Shown: positions 48,370-57,111, counted from the first letter of the stretch. The stretch: DNA of 64,000 nt from Enterobacteriaceae bacterium RIT693 (GCA_009668225.1 WJYK01000002.1:310001-374000), one strand, 5' to 3'. Numbers and translations are program-made. The notes: generated from the sequence alone by a model not told the origin.

Positions 48370-50361
48370 TTACCAGTCTGTTGATACAATCAATCCTTTA
48401 ATGAATCTACGGTAATAGTTTGAATCTATAGCCGCTGAAGTCCTTATGCAAAGCCTTTCGTTTTGGTTTGGCGTGGTAATACTCATATCAATAACGGCAC
48501 TTTTCCCGTTTACATTCTGAGCTCCTCTTTGCAATAAAGAGTAACCTCCGTCATAACTTCCAAGTAGGGAAACAGTGCCATTTACATTTCCAAGTATTGT
48601 ATTGTACTCACCGTAAAGAAGAAGATTCTTTCTTATCTTTATGTTTGTCACAAGGGTTCCAATGGTGCTCTTAAATCCTATCCCAGAGACGTTCCATCCT
48701 GGCTCTGTTGTTGACCTATCAGACTCTGATGTATCTGTGATTACCTGGACTGGATAAGAATTTATTCCCATAAACGTATCGGTAGTTGATGAATCTTTCT
48801 GGACTATCCTATCAATTATGAAGTTGAGTGGCTGATGACTTATTATGTTATTTCCACCAAAAACAAATGATTCGGTTTCATATTTCACCTGGTATTTTAT
48901 TTGGCATGCTGACCTTATCAAGGATAAAAAATCAGGTTTTCCTCTCACTCCAGATGTGATCGTTTTGTCGCCTGCACCATCCCATACAAAACATGCAAAT
49001 GACCCATTCCCGCTTTTCATGTATGTCTCAGCTGCTCCAAGTATTTGCTGGACATCACTAGTGCCTGCTCCGGAACTGGTTGTAAATGCTCCTATTACAG
49101 GGATTACATTTTTGCTTCTGCTGTGAGCCTGCATTCCACCGTGACTTCTCCTCATCCTATCAAGATCTGCTGCTACTCTTTCTGATAAAGTCCCGCTAGA
49201 CCTTCTGACGCTGTATGGATCAGCAAATACAATATCATAATCATCTATAATCAAAGGTGATATCACATCTGTTCCATACCATGCATCGACAACAGCAATT
49301 GGTTTACTTGTTCTTACCCTGATTAAATCAACTTTTTCTCGCTGTGCAGCATAAGATATACCGCGTGACATCGGTTCATCGTATGCAGTCCATCCTAAAA
49401 GGGCTGGATGATTGCGATACTTATCAATGAAAGAGTTTAAATCAATCCCAGCCTCTCCAGCTTCAGTACCAACAATACATCTAATTCCAGCAGTTTGGCA
49501 GTTGTCTAAAACTTTTTGTATGGTGCCATCAGCATCTTGTGAACTGGCCGCAAAATTACCGTAGTGCAGAACGGTATTGATGCCAATATTTTTAATATAC
49601 ATCAGCTCACACAAATCATATGCAGACTCAACGTACATTCCTTTGAAATATGTTAGGTCGGGTTCGCTGGTTGATATTTTTATATCGCCAAATGAATATC
49701 TAGATGCGTTAATTATAAACTCACCCACTATCCTCTGACCGCTAGATTTAATTATACCTTTTACATTATATGGACCAGAGCCAACGACTGTCTTTCCTGT
49801 TGCTAAAGCCGAATTTATTGCATTCGTCCAGTCACCATCAGCTGCAAGTGACTTATAATCATCTATATACACAAATGCAGAATTTTGAGATAGCAGCCTT
49901 TCCACATCTTCTATGTGTGCCGCGCCATTCACTAAATTTACTCCGCCTGCTGCTGCAAGCTGACTTCTCAACGCGGAATCTCCAACATTCAGCCATTTAC
50001 CTGGACCAACGCCACCAGTCGACTCAGGTGTTGAATTGGGAGGTACAACTTTGTCGCCCGCTGAAAATGAGCCAGTCCATTTGTAATAAGAGTTATCAGC
50101 AGTATTGAACAGCACCTCGTTAGGATTTGACACCGTTGCGCCTGTTGTAAATGTCACTCCTGGCAGCGTGACATAACCAAAGGCACTCATCACTTCCTGC
50201 GCGAGATTGTTAATTCCTTCGATTGTATAGTGCTTGACACCAAAGCGATCGGTATATGTCCAACCCTGAGAGGTAACGAACTCGTCAATTTTACCGGCGT
50301 TAAACTTCAGGTCTCGCGGTGATTCACTTGGAACTGCATTGTTTGTTGGTGTGGTCGCCAT
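48370..50361 (-). CDS. Phage tailspike with glycosidase-like central domain
   Basis: 663 residues. An N-terminal adaptor (VLFNTADNSYYKWTGSFSAGDKVVPPNSTPESTGGVGPGKWLNVGDSALRSQL, about residues 85-140) matches the TSP1/Gp66-like N-terminal domain of tail spikes. Residues 160-480 do not look like the usual beta-helix. Instead, LCELMYIKNIGINTVLHYGNF, GIRCIVGTEAGEAGID, HPALLGWTAYDEPMSRG and YDIVFADPYSVRR suggest a TIM-barrel glycoside hydrolase with the Glu of DEP as acid/base. The C-terminal third would be a receptor-binding or trimerisation region. Likely cuts a surface polysaccharide. Confidence 0.8.
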   Translation of the reverse strand: MATTPTNNAVPSESPRDLKFNAGKIDEFVTSQGWTYTDRFGVKHYTIEGINNLAQEVMSAFGYVTLPGVTFTTGATVSNPNEVLFNTADNSYYKWTGSFSAGDKVVPPNSTPESTGGVGPGKWLNVGDSALRSQLAAAGGVNLVNGAAHIEDVERLLSQNSAFVYIDDYKSLAADGDWTNAINSALATGKTVVGSGPYNVKGIIKSSGQRIVGEFIINASRYSFGDIKISTSEPDLTYFKGMYVESAYDLCELMYIKNIGINTVLHYGNFAASSQDADGTIQKVLDNCQTAGIRCIVGTEAGEAGIDLNSFIDKYRNHPALLGWTAYDEPMSRGISYAAQREKVDLIRVRTSKPIAVVDAWYGTDVISPLIIDDYDIVFADPYSVRRSSGTLSERVAADLDRMRRSHGGMQAHSRSKNVIPVIGAFTTSSGAGTSDVQQILGAAETYMKSGNGSFACFVWDGAGDKTITSGVRGKPDFLSLIRSACQIKYQVKYETESFVFGGNNIISHQPLNFIIDRIVQKDSSTTDTFMGINSYPVQVITDTSESDRSTTEPGWNVSGIGFKSTIGTLVTNIKIRKNLLLYGEYNTILGNVNGTVSLLGSYDGGYSLLQRGAQNVNGKSAVIDMSITTPNQNERLCIRTSAAIDSNYYRRFIKGLIVSTDW

Positions 50362-50416
50362 AATTTTTCCAATAAAAAACCCGGCACTCAGACCGGGTTG
50401 TGTTTTGAATGTGGGA

Positions 50417-51181
50417 TTATTCGTAAATCTTTTCGCTGTACTCAGCGAGAGTTAATGCGGTACTGCCTTTTCCATCCGGTTGCTTAGCTGTCACAGTCCA
50501 TTGTCCGGCGTCCAGCTCCTCGGAAGTAGCTATTGCGTACCGAGAAGGTGACTGAACGTCGAAACCGTCGTAAAGGTTGAGAGAGATAGAGGGAATTGCT
50601 GCGGTGAATCCGAACGGCGTGTCTGCTCGCGGTGATGCCGGATAGCGTGTCGTGGTTGCCCCAATAGAGTCGGTTATCTGAACGAACATCGATCCGAAGA
50701 ATGTGATTCTCTCGCTGGTTTCAAAGTCATTCCCGGTGCGCGACACGATATAGCCAGCCTGTTGGTTGGTATCGTACGTGTCCGGAACCTGGACCATATC
50801 CCCGATATTCACCCATTCTCCATCAGCTAGGGCGGTGACGGCCATCGTCATGCGCGAGTAAATGAGCCTGCGACACTCACGCAACGCGCGTTCATTCGCC
50901 TGGAAACGGTTCCTGATATACAGCAGCTCGAACTTTTTAGCCTTTGTCGGCTGACCTTCAACAATACTGTTTCCATCGACCCGATATCTCACATAGTCCT
51001 GCTTATTGGTATCCGGGTTTCGGAACAAAACCTCAACGCCGTCAAAGCCGCCAGGAAGCGTCATGTCGTATGATAATGAGTATCCGTCAGGCTTAGTGTT
51101 CGACCGGTTGAAGATAGTAACCGGCGACGTCTTTTTGCTGTCACGCGTGAACGACAGGACACCGTTAGCGGCAATAACCAC
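50417..51181 (-). pseudogene. C-terminal fragment of a phage tail-tip/host-specificity protein
   Basis: The 254 residues after a GTG resemble the end of a lambdoid host-specificity (J-like) tail protein: DTYDTNQQAGYIVSRTGNDFETSERITFFG and SISLNLYDGFDVQSPSRYAIA. Full proteins of this type are several times longer. Just upstream (51165-51257) is the 5' end of an unrelated small early gene in another frame, so an internal deletion removed the N-terminal part. The following gene is the tailspike, the normal order. Function is lost unless the fragment is translated from the GTG by chance. Confidence 0.7.
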
Positions 51182-51257
51182 AGGTGACCTTGACCGGAAG
51201 TCTCATTTTGTCCGGGTCTGCCGGGTCGTAGTTCAGCGCTTCGGTGTTATTGCTCAT
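51165..51257 (-). pseudogene. Truncated small phage gene at a deletion junction
   Basis: The first 25 codons (MSNNTEALNYDPADPDKMRLPVKVT) are followed at about 51181-51185 by tail-gene sequence in another frame, and the frame ends after five junction residues. The first 20 bp of this gene duplicate the start of the preceding gene (51240-51259 equals 51388-51407). Not recognised beyond that. Confidence 0.5.
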
Positions 51258-51405
51258 CGTTATATTCCTCGTCATACCAAAGAAAATCTCCGCATTCCGG
51301 GCAGTGGCCGCGCTGCTCAGCTACAACGGATTCCGGATAAGTCACGCCGCAACGCTTGCAAGCTACTTCACCGCCTTTGTTCTGTGATTCGGTGTTATTG
51401 CTCAT
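51247..51405 (-). CDS. Small zinc-ribbon-like phage protein
   Basis: 52 residues with two CxxC pairs, ACKRCGVTYPE and HCPECGDFLW, the pattern of a treble-clef or zinc-ribbon finger. The frame begins 9 nt after a GGAGG ribosome site and its stop overlaps the start of the next small gene (ATGAGCAATAA). Typical of small accessory genes in the early region of lambdoid phages; the role is unknown. Confidence 0.65.
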   Translation of the reverse strand: MSNNTESQNKGGEVACKRCGVTYPESVVAEQRGHCPECGDFLWYDEEYNDEQ

Positions 51406-51415
51406 CGCTGCCTCC

Positions 51416-51829
51416 TTATCTCATGCGCTCTAGGAAAACACCGGCGCGAACCAAATCGCGGCAGTGACTGATAACCTCCGCGCGTGATGCGCCGCGCCAC
51501 GGAGAATAGAATAGCGTCAGGTCTAAACCTTCCCGCCAGCCAGCTTTTTCCTCAGCATCCGACATCCCTGCAAAGTCTGTCGTGTTATCGATAAGCCAGG
51601 AGTAAAGCAGCCCGTAGCAGTCGTCGTAATCACTCTCACCCCAATAGTCAGGCCCAAACCAAACCACATGCTGCTCGTGATAAACTGTGCCGTGGTATGA
51701 TTCGAAGGTGTCGCATTCGACAGAAAATGCATTGCCTTTCAGTGATGGCACTAGCGCCAGGAGAAGCCCTTTTGCCGTCTTCGATATCTTCTTTTCGATA
51801 CGGGCTTTTTTGTTCAGTTCGAAGCTCAT
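51416..51829 (-). CDS. Phage hypothetical protein, 137 residues
   Basis: Not recognised. A basic N-terminus (MSFELNKKARIEKKISKTAKG) is followed by an acidic, tyrosine- and tryptophan-rich middle (WFGPDYWGESDYDDCYGLLYSWL). No membrane segment. Its ATG overlaps the stop of the upstream gene by 4 nt, so it belongs to the compact early operon that starts with the helicase. Confidence 0.65.
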   Translation of the reverse strand: MSFELNKKARIEKKISKTAKGLLLALVPSLKGNAFSVECDTFESYHGTVYHEQHVVWFGPDYWGESDYDDCYGLLYSWLIDNTTDFAGMSDAEEKAGWREGLDLTLFYSPWRGASRAEVISHCRDLVRAGVFLERMR

Positions 51830-52344
51830 TTGCCTTGCTCCTTGCGCAGTTGCTGCGAATAAGCGTATTGCTCAGCATTGTTAGTGATTACATCGAGGTA
51901 ATCGGCCAACACCGACTGAGGAAACTCTCTGGCTCTCTGCTTAATAAATGCAATAAAACCATCCAAACCCTCAGCCCGCGCCTCGTTGCGCATCTCTGCC
52001 AGCGCGGCGTCGGTGGCCGGGGTTTCTGCTTTGATGATTTCCAGCGCACGAACGGCGCTGATGCTGTCTTTCTGCTGCTCTACCGCCCATGCTTCGATTT
52101 CAGCAAACTCACTGAGCTGCGGCACTTCAATTCCGGGCCCGGCTACGGTGTTCTGCAGCCATACCATGCCGTCATGCATTCGGCCTTCATGAACGTGCAT
52201 CAGCGCGACCTGAATCCCTACCCAGTATTTGTGAAGCACCCAGGCGTTTGACAGCTCGCTAGCGGCCTTCGGCAGCAGGTATGCATTTTCCGATGCCAAT
52301 TGTTGCACCTTCGCTTCTAACTCTTCGTAAGTTGGTTTGCTCAT
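51826..52344 (-). CDS. Phage hypothetical protein, 172 residues
   Basis: The start MSKPTYEELEAKVQQLASENAYL is a short coiled coil that begins many lambdoid accessory proteins of the ead/Ea22-like group. The rest is helical (VPQLSEFAEIEAWAVEQQKDS, AALAEMRNEARAEGLDGFI). Four-nt overlaps with both neighbours place it in the early operon. Function unknown. Confidence 0.65.
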   Translation of the reverse strand: MSKPTYEELEAKVQQLASENAYLLPKAASELSNAWVLHKYWVGIQVALMHVHEGRMHDGMVWLQNTVAGPGIEVPQLSEFAEIEAWAVEQQKDSISAVRALEIIKAETPATDAALAEMRNEARAEGLDGFIAFIKQRAREFPQSVLADYLDVITNNAEQYAYSQQLRKEQGK

Positions 52345-52643
52345 GCTCTTTTCACTCCAAATGTCTTAACCAGTGCTGACTCCATACGGCCTACGCAGGA
52401 GCGGATACGGGCAATTTCTGTTTCCGGGAACAAGCTTGAGGCCATCTGTTCCAGCGCGCCTTTTAGCGGCTTGCTGTCCACCTTCACGATGCGCTCTTTC
52501 GCGTAAGCTCTGAGGGCCTGCTTAATGCTGCGACCGTCTACGCGAGCGCATGCACGGCACAGCTCGGCGTGGAGGATGGTTTCCGGGAACTCCGGGTACT
52601 CCTGTTCGATGATTTCTTTGGCATTACGGGTGCTTTTGCTCAT
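52341..52643 (-). CDS. Phage hypothetical protein, 100 residues
   Basis: Not recognised. Short, helical and basic, with two cysteines in ELCRACARVDGRSIKQALRAY. The start overlaps the helicase stop (TGATG) and the end overlaps the next gene by 4 nt, giving tight translational coupling to the replication gene. Confidence 0.6.
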   Translation of the reverse strand: MSKSTRNAKEIIEQEYPEFPETILHAELCRACARVDGRSIKQALRAYAKERIVKVDSKPLKGALEQMASSLFPETEIARIRSCVGRMESALVKTFGVKRA

Positions 52644-54040
52644 CAGAAATCTCTCCCTGCATAAGGTTTTTCATCACGGTCACGACGGCGCATTTCGGCT
52701 TCCATCTGATCGCAGTCATAGATGGCGCCATTGCGCTGTTCGCAGTGGACGACGCCGGTTTTACCGTGACGGTTAAGCCTGAGAAGCAGCTCGGTAGCGG
52801 ACTGGTCTGCCGTTTCGTCGTATGCGCCTTCGCGGTAAATCCCAACCCAGTAATCACAGTCCTGTTCGATCTGGCCGGTGTCGCGAGAATCGCTCGGTAG
52901 CGGGCGCTTGTTGGTGCGTTTTTCCAGGTCTCGATTCAGCTGGGTAAGCAACACAACAACACAGTTCAATTCCTTCGCCAGGTTCTTTAGCCCCTTTGTG
53001 ATCAGTCCGTAAGCCAGGTCGTTACGCTCCGACTTCTCGGCAGTCATCAATGTCAGGTAGTCCACCAGCACCATTCCCACCGTGCCGCGTTCACGCTTAA
53101 TGCGTCGGCACTCTGCAACGATGTGGGATAACGAAACGCCCGGAGTGTCATCGACATAAAGGTTTTTCGTTTCGGCAAGCCGGGCGCCGGCAGCGAACGC
53201 GGTAGAAACCTGCACGTCGTCGTATCGGTCACCATAGAACACGTCGGTGTTAACCCGGCTGACCTGCCCGATCATGCGTTCGATGATTTGCTTGTCAGGC
53301 ATCTCAAGACTGAACATCAGAGCAGGCAGCTCTTCGTTTTCAGCACAGTTCACGGCCATCTGGCTATAGAGTGTGGTTTTACCCATCTTTGGACGGGCAC
53401 CAACAACCAGCAAAGCACCCTTCACAAGGCCCTTAGGCTGAAGCAGGTCATCGAGTGACTGAATGCCAGTGGACAGGCCTCGTGTAGCGTCAGTGTTCTC
53501 CCAGCGCCCTTCCACCTCGGTAACCCAGTCGTCCATCACGTCTACGAACTGACGAAGGCCGCGGCGACTGCCCGTTTTTGAGTAGTCAGTGATTTCGGTA
53601 AACAGCGTATGGATAGCCTCAAACTTCTGCGCAGTACTCATGCCATTACGGGTATAGAGCAACTCCGTTGCACTGGTGAGCTTGTCGATGCCGTAACGCT
53701 CCATGGCCTTCTCACGCACAACCATCGCGTAGTGAACGATGTTCGCTGAGCTTGGTGTGTTGTTCGACATTTCAGCCAGGTATGCGAAGCCGCCGGCGAT
53801 GTCGGAAACTGATTTGGCTTCCAGCGCCTCAAAAAGTGTGACCAGGTCGATCGGGTGCTGTTTGGCAGTCAACTCGCGCATCTCAGCGAAAATCACCTGG
53901 TGAGCCCGGTTGAAGAACGTTTCCGGCTTCAGCATGGACATAACCGTCTGGCAGCGCTCACTACCAGCGTCAAGCATCAGGCCACCGATTACACTCTGCT
54001 CAGCTTCGATGCTGTGGGGGATCATGTTCAGTTCGCTCAC
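52643..54040 (-). CDS. Phage replicative DNA helicase (DnaB family)
   Basis: 465 residues, like the DnaB-type helicases of P22-like phages (gene 12). The N-terminal domain opens SIEAEQSVIGGLML. The RecA-like motor has Walker A VVGARPKMGKTTLYSQM, Walker B VGMVLVDYLTLM and the QLNRDLEKRTNKRPLPSDSRDTGQIEQD block. The start is GTG at 54040, 6 nt after GGAGGG; an ATG at 54079 lacks support. First gene of the minus-strand early operon. The initiator gene that should precede it is absent, lost in the deletion that brought the int end close. Confidence 0.88.
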   Translation of the reverse strand: MSELNMIPHSIEAEQSVIGGLMLDAGSERCQTVMSMLKPETFFNRAHQVIFAEMRELTAKQHPIDLVTLFEALEAKSVSDIAGGFAYLAEMSNNTPSSANIVHYAMVVREKAMERYGIDKLTSATELLYTRNGMSTAQKFEAIHTLFTEITDYSKTGSRRGLRQFVDVMDDWVTEVEGRWENTDATRGLSTGIQSLDDLLQPKGLVKGALLVVGARPKMGKTTLYSQMAVNCAENEELPALMFSLEMPDKQIIERMIGQVSRVNTDVFYGDRYDDVQVSTAFAAGARLAETKNLYVDDTPGVSLSHIVAECRRIKRERGTVGMVLVDYLTLMTAEKSERNDLAYGLITKGLKNLAKELNCVVVLLTQLNRDLEKRTNKRPLPSDSRDTGQIEQDCDYWVGIYREGAYDETADQSATELLLRLNRHGKTGVVHCEQRNGAIYDCDQMEAEMRRRDRDEKPYAGRDF

Positions 54041-54086
54041 AGTGAACCCTCCCTGGTCTATCAGCGATGGGGAAATCACCGCGGCT

Positions 54087-54170
54087 ATGGAAGAAAAGCT
54101 GAAGGTGAATATGGCTCGTCAGTGGCCGGAGCCGAAAGACGGCGAGCCGCGCCTCCACATCAAAACATGA
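54087..54170 (+). pseudogene. 3' fragment of a phage early gene
   Basis: The 27 codons MEEKLKVNMARQWPEPKDGE... end in HIKT and a stop, and read in the direction of xis and int. The segment looks like the tail end of a longer phage protein whose 5' part was removed when the immunity region was deleted. Upstream it runs into the promoter side of the helicase gene. Low certainty. Confidence 0.3.
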
Positions 54171-54237
54171 CGCAACTGATAGCCAGTTATGAGCTGGCTA
54201 TTGGGTGCGAAAGACACCAACCCTCATTACCCATTTT

Positions 54238-54264
54238 GCCCGGCCCTGCGCCGGGCTTCTTTTT
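54238..54264 (+). terminator. Terminator upstream of xis
   Basis: Seven-bp arms GCCCGGC/GCCGGGC with CCTGC loop, followed by TTCTTTTT. It would stop transcripts from the remaining phage early region before xis-int. Confidence 0.8.
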
Positions 54265-54331
54265 AACTGATTCCGAATAATCAACATGACGAACCCGACG
54301 AAACTATAATCCCGTCGGTTAGGAGCTACCT

Positions 54332-54550
54332 ATGGCGCAGGTAATTTTTAATGAAGAGTGGGTTGTTGAAGCCAAGCTGTGCGAACGGACAGGCCTGTCG
54401 AAACGGCAGGTGACCGGGTACCGGGCGCATCGCTGGGCTGAAGGCGTTCACTTCAAAAGAGTCACTCAAACAGAGGGGGATGATAAGTCACCCAGGGCGA
54501 CACTCTGGTACAACCTACCAAAAATAAACAGCTTTGTTCAGGAGTCGTAA
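54332..54550 (+). CDS. xis: Excisionase (DUF1233 type)
   Basis: 72-residue recombination directionality factor. The sequence MAQVIFNEEWVVEAKLCERTGLSKRQVTGYRAHRWAEGVHFKR has the winged-helix pattern of DUF1233 excisionases, which pair with DUF3596-arm integrases. AGGAG precedes the ATG by 6 nt. It ends 2 nt before the integrase start, the normal xis-int arrangement. Intact, but without a working integrase. Confidence 0.85.
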   Translation: MAQVIFNEEWVVEAKLCERTGLSKRQVTGYRAHRWAEGVHFKRVTQTEGDDKSPRATLWYNLPKINSFVQES

Positions 54551-54552
54551 TC

Positions 54553-54951
54553 GTGGCTATGCCGACGGGTGTGGAGTTACACAATGGCAAGATCAGGATT
54601 TGGTTTCTCTACAAAGGGAAACGCTGCAGGGAGATATTGAAGGGATGGCAGGTCACTAACGGCAACCTAAAAAAGGCTGGCCAGCTGCGGGCAAAGGTTA
54701 CCGGCGATATTCAGCTAGGCGTCTTCGATTATGCTGCTCAGTTTCCGGAATCAAAGGCGGCAAAGAAATTCTCTTCAACGCTAAGGATTAGCGGCTTCAA
54801 AGAACTGAGCGATGCCTACTACCAAGCTAAAGAACTGGAGATGTCGTATGCATCGCTGCGCAATCTGAAATCCACACTCGTCACGCTCAATAAGCTAATC
54901 GGGAGCAATACTCAGATCGCAGACATTCAACAGCTCGACGTACTTAGCTAA
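54553..54951 (+). pseudogene. int: Phage integrase, truncated after the N-terminal domains
   Basis: The 132 residues correspond to the arm-binding domain (VELHNGKIRIWFLYKGKRCREILKGW) and the start of the core-binding domain (ELSDAYYQAKELEMSYASLRNLKSTLVTLNKLIGSNTQIADIQQLDVL). The tyrosine-recombinase catalytic domain with its Arg-His-Arg-Tyr residues is missing. The frame ends at TAA and attR begins about 100 bp later, so about 700 bp of coding sequence was lost by deletion. Start is GTG at 54553, after CAGGAG. Confidence 0.88.
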
Positions 54952-55030
54952 AGATGCTGAACGAGAAATTAGGCTAAATGTCACCTATATGCCCCTTTCT
55001 CCTTTTAAGTTCATATATTTACCAATGATT

Positions 55031-55071
55031 TTAACAGCTTACCGACCCATGTTATAATACGCCGCACTTTA
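55031..55071 (+). promoter_or_regulatory. attR core and hybrid add promoter
   Basis: The 20-bp att core (55052-55071) contains TATAAT (55053-55058). Phage-side DNA supplies TTAACA (55031-55036) 16 bp upstream, a five-of-six match to the -35 consensus. The add ATG is 20 bp past the core. The promoter seen here is therefore part host and part phage. Confidence 0.75.
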
Positions 55072-55091
55072 ATCAAAAAAAGAGTGCGACC

Positions 55092-56093
55092 ATGATTGAT
55101 ACCACCCTGCCGTTAACCGATTTGCACCGCCACCTTGATGGCAATATTCGTGCGCAAACCATCCTCGATCTCGGCCGCCAGTTTAATTTATCTTTGCCTG
55201 CAAACACCCTCGACACCCTGCGTCCACACGTTCAGGTGGTTGAAACCGCACCCGATCTGGTGAGCTTCCTGCAGAAGCTTGACTGGGGCGTGAAAGTGCT
55301 GGGTGACCTCGATGCCTGCCGCCGCGTAGCCTGGGAAAACATTGAAGATGCCGCCCGCAACGGCCTGCACTATGTCGAACTGCGCTTCTCTCCGGGCTAT
55401 ATGGCGATGAGCCATAACCTGCCGGTGGCGGGCGTAGTCGAAGCAGTTATCGAAGGCGTGCGCCAGGGTTGCCGTGATTTCGGCGTTGAAGCGCGCCTGA
55501 TTGGCATCATGAGCCGTACCTTCGGTGAAGCCGCCTGTGATGCCGAGCTGAACGCCCTACTCGCCCACCGCGACAGCATCACCGCGCTGGACTTAGCCGG
55601 CGACGAACTCGGCTTCCCGGGAAGTCTGTTCCTGAATCACTTTAATCGCGCGCGTGATGCGGGCTGGCGCATTACCGTCCACGCGGGCGAAGCCGCCGGG
55701 CCAGAAAGCATCTGGCAGGCAATTCGTGAGTTGGGAGCGGAACGCATTGGACACGGCGTGAAAGCGGTAGAAGATCCGGCGCTGATGGACTTCCTGGCCG
55801 AGCATAAAATCGGCATCGAATCCTGCCTGACGTCAAACATCCAGACCAGCACCGTTGCCGCGCTGGACAAGCACCCGCTGATGACCTTCCTCGATCATGG
55901 CGTACTGGCCACCATAAATACCGATGATCCAGCGGTACAGGGCATCGATATTATTCACGAGTACACCGTTGCCGCGCCTCAGGCCGGTCTCAGCGCGGCG
56001 CATATTCGTACCGCGCAAGAGAATGGCCTGAAGATAGCCTTCCTGAGCGAAGCCGAAAAACAGGCGCTTATCGCTAAAGTTAAGGCCGCGTAA
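55092..56093 (+). CDS. add: Adenosine deaminase Add
   Basis: Zinc enzyme that deaminates adenosine and deoxyadenosine, 333 residues as in E. coli. The metal and active-site motifs are in order: [10 protein letters not shown] (two zinc His), [13 protein letters not shown] (zinc His and catalytic Glu), [14 protein letters not shown] and [11 protein letters not shown] (Asp ligands). Its promoter is split by the prophage remnant. In E. coli it lies between malY and ydgJ; here foreign and accessory genes separate it from both. Confidence 0.97.
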   Translation: MIDTTLPLTDLHRHLDGNIRAQTILDLGRQFNLSLPANTLDTLRPHVQVVETAPDLVSFLQKLDWGVKVLGDLDACRRVAWENIEDAARNGLHYVELRFSPGYMAMSHNLPVAGVVEAVIEGVRQGCRDFGVEARLIGIMSRTFGEAACDAELNALLAHRDSITALDLAGDELGFPGSLFLNHFNRARDAGWRITVHAGEAAGPESIWQAIRELGAERIGHGVKAVEDPALMDFLAEHKIGIESCLTSNIQTSTVAALDKHPLMTFLDHGVLATINTDDPAVQGIDIIHEYTVAAPQAGLSAAHIRTAQENGLKIAFLSEAEKQALIAKVKAA

Positions 56094-56100
56094 CAAACAC

Positions 56101-56141
56101 CGGCAGTTAGCGTCAGGACGCTGATTCCAGCTGCCGTTTTT
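56101..56141 (+). terminator. add terminator overlapping the next gene's end
   Basis: Outer arms CGGCAG (56101-56106) and CTGCCG (56131-56136), an inner AGCGTC/GACGCT stem, then five T residues. The downstream half lies inside the last codons of the convergent YfeH-like gene. Confidence 0.75.
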
Positions 56142-57111
56142 CTTCCGCCGTTTTGCGGGCATAGCGCTGAGCCAGTACCGCACAGACCATCAGCTGGATC
56201 TGGTGGAAAATCATCAGCGGCAGCACCATCATCCCCACCGCGCTTGCCGGAAAGAGCACGTTGGCCATCGGCACGCCGTTTGCCAGGCTTTTCTTCGACC
56301 CGCAAAAAACGATCGTTATCTCATCGGCGGTATTAAAGCCGAGCAGCCTCGCGGCCAGAGTATTCACCACCAGCACAATGGTCAGCAGAGCCAGCGAACA
56401 CACCAGCACCATCAGCAGCGAGAAACCGTTCACCTGATGCCAAATTCCCTCGACTACCGCTTCGCTGAACGCCACGTAAACCACGAGCAGAATGGACGAG
56501 CGATCGGTCAGGCCAATCAGCTTTTTATGGCGATCAACCCATTTGCCGATCAGCGGTCGGGAGAGATGGCCGATAACAAACGGCACCATCAGCTGCATAA
56601 TGATTTTGCCAATCGCGTGCAGCGTATCGGTAGAGCCTTCCTGCGTCTGCATGAGGGCCCCCACCAGGACTGGAGAGAGGAAGATCCCCAGGATGCTGGA
56701 CGCCGACGCGCTACAGACCGCAGCAGCCACATTACCGCCAGCAACGGAGGTAAAAGCAATAGCCGACTGCACTGTTGCTGGCAGCGCACAAAGATACAGG
56801 AAGCCCATATAAAGCGGCTGGCTAAGGATAGCCGGAGAGAGAAAGCCCATCGCCAGCCCCAGCAGCGGGAACAGCGCAAAGGTACTGAGGAACACCACTA
56901 AATGGAGTTTCCAGTGCCCCATTCCCGCCATGATGGCATCGCGGGAAAGCTTTGCCCCATGCATAAAGAAGAGAAGCGCTATCGCAAAAGTCGTCAGATA
57001 CTCAAATCCGGTCTTCACGATCCCTTCGCAAGGGAACAGCGATGCGACGACCACGACACCAATCATGATCAGTAAAAAGTTATCAATTTTTAGTTTTTGA
57101 AGCCAACCCAT
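56113..57111 (-). CDS. YfeH-like bile acid:sodium symporter family protein
   Basis: Inner-membrane transporter of the BASS/SBF-like family, 332 residues, the length of E. coli YfeH. About ten membrane segments; the family blocks TFAIALLFFMHGAKLSRDAI, ALPATVQSAIAFTSVAGGNVAAAVCSASASS and ITIVFCGSKKSLANGVPMANVLFP are nearly identical to YfeH. E. coli yfeH is in a different region, so this is a paralogue or a relocated copy. Substrate unknown. Converges on add. Confidence 0.87.
   Translation of the reverse strand: MGWLQKLKIDNFLLIMIGVVVVASLFPCEGIVKTGFEYLTTFAIALLFFMHGAKLSRDAIMAGMGHWKLHLVVFLSTFALFPLLGLAMGFLSPAILSQPLYMGFLYLCALPATVQSAIAFTSVAGGNVAAAVCSASASSILGIFLSPVLVGALMQTQEGSTDTLHAIGKIIMQLMVPFVIGHLSRPLIGKWVDRHKKLIGLTDRSSILLVVYVAFSEAVVEGIWHQVNGFSLLMVLVCSLALLTIVLVVNTLAARLLGFNTADEITIVFCGSKKSLANGVPMANVLFPASAVGMMVLPLMIFHQIQLMVCAVLAQRYARKTAEEKRQLESAS

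Larger units (their letters stand above)
46874..55071. mobile_element. Lambdoid prophage remnant at the add promoter
   Basis: An 8.2-kb segment bounded by identical 20-bp direct repeats. Gene order from attR inward is int fragment, xis, replication helicase, small early genes, tail-tip fragment, tailspike, acyltransferase, attL. This is the lambdoid order with immunity, antitermination, lysis, packaging, head and most tail genes missing. The segment is poorer in GC than its surroundings, most clearly in the acyltransferase and tailspike. Without an integrase catalytic domain it cannot excise unaided. Confidence 0.93.
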
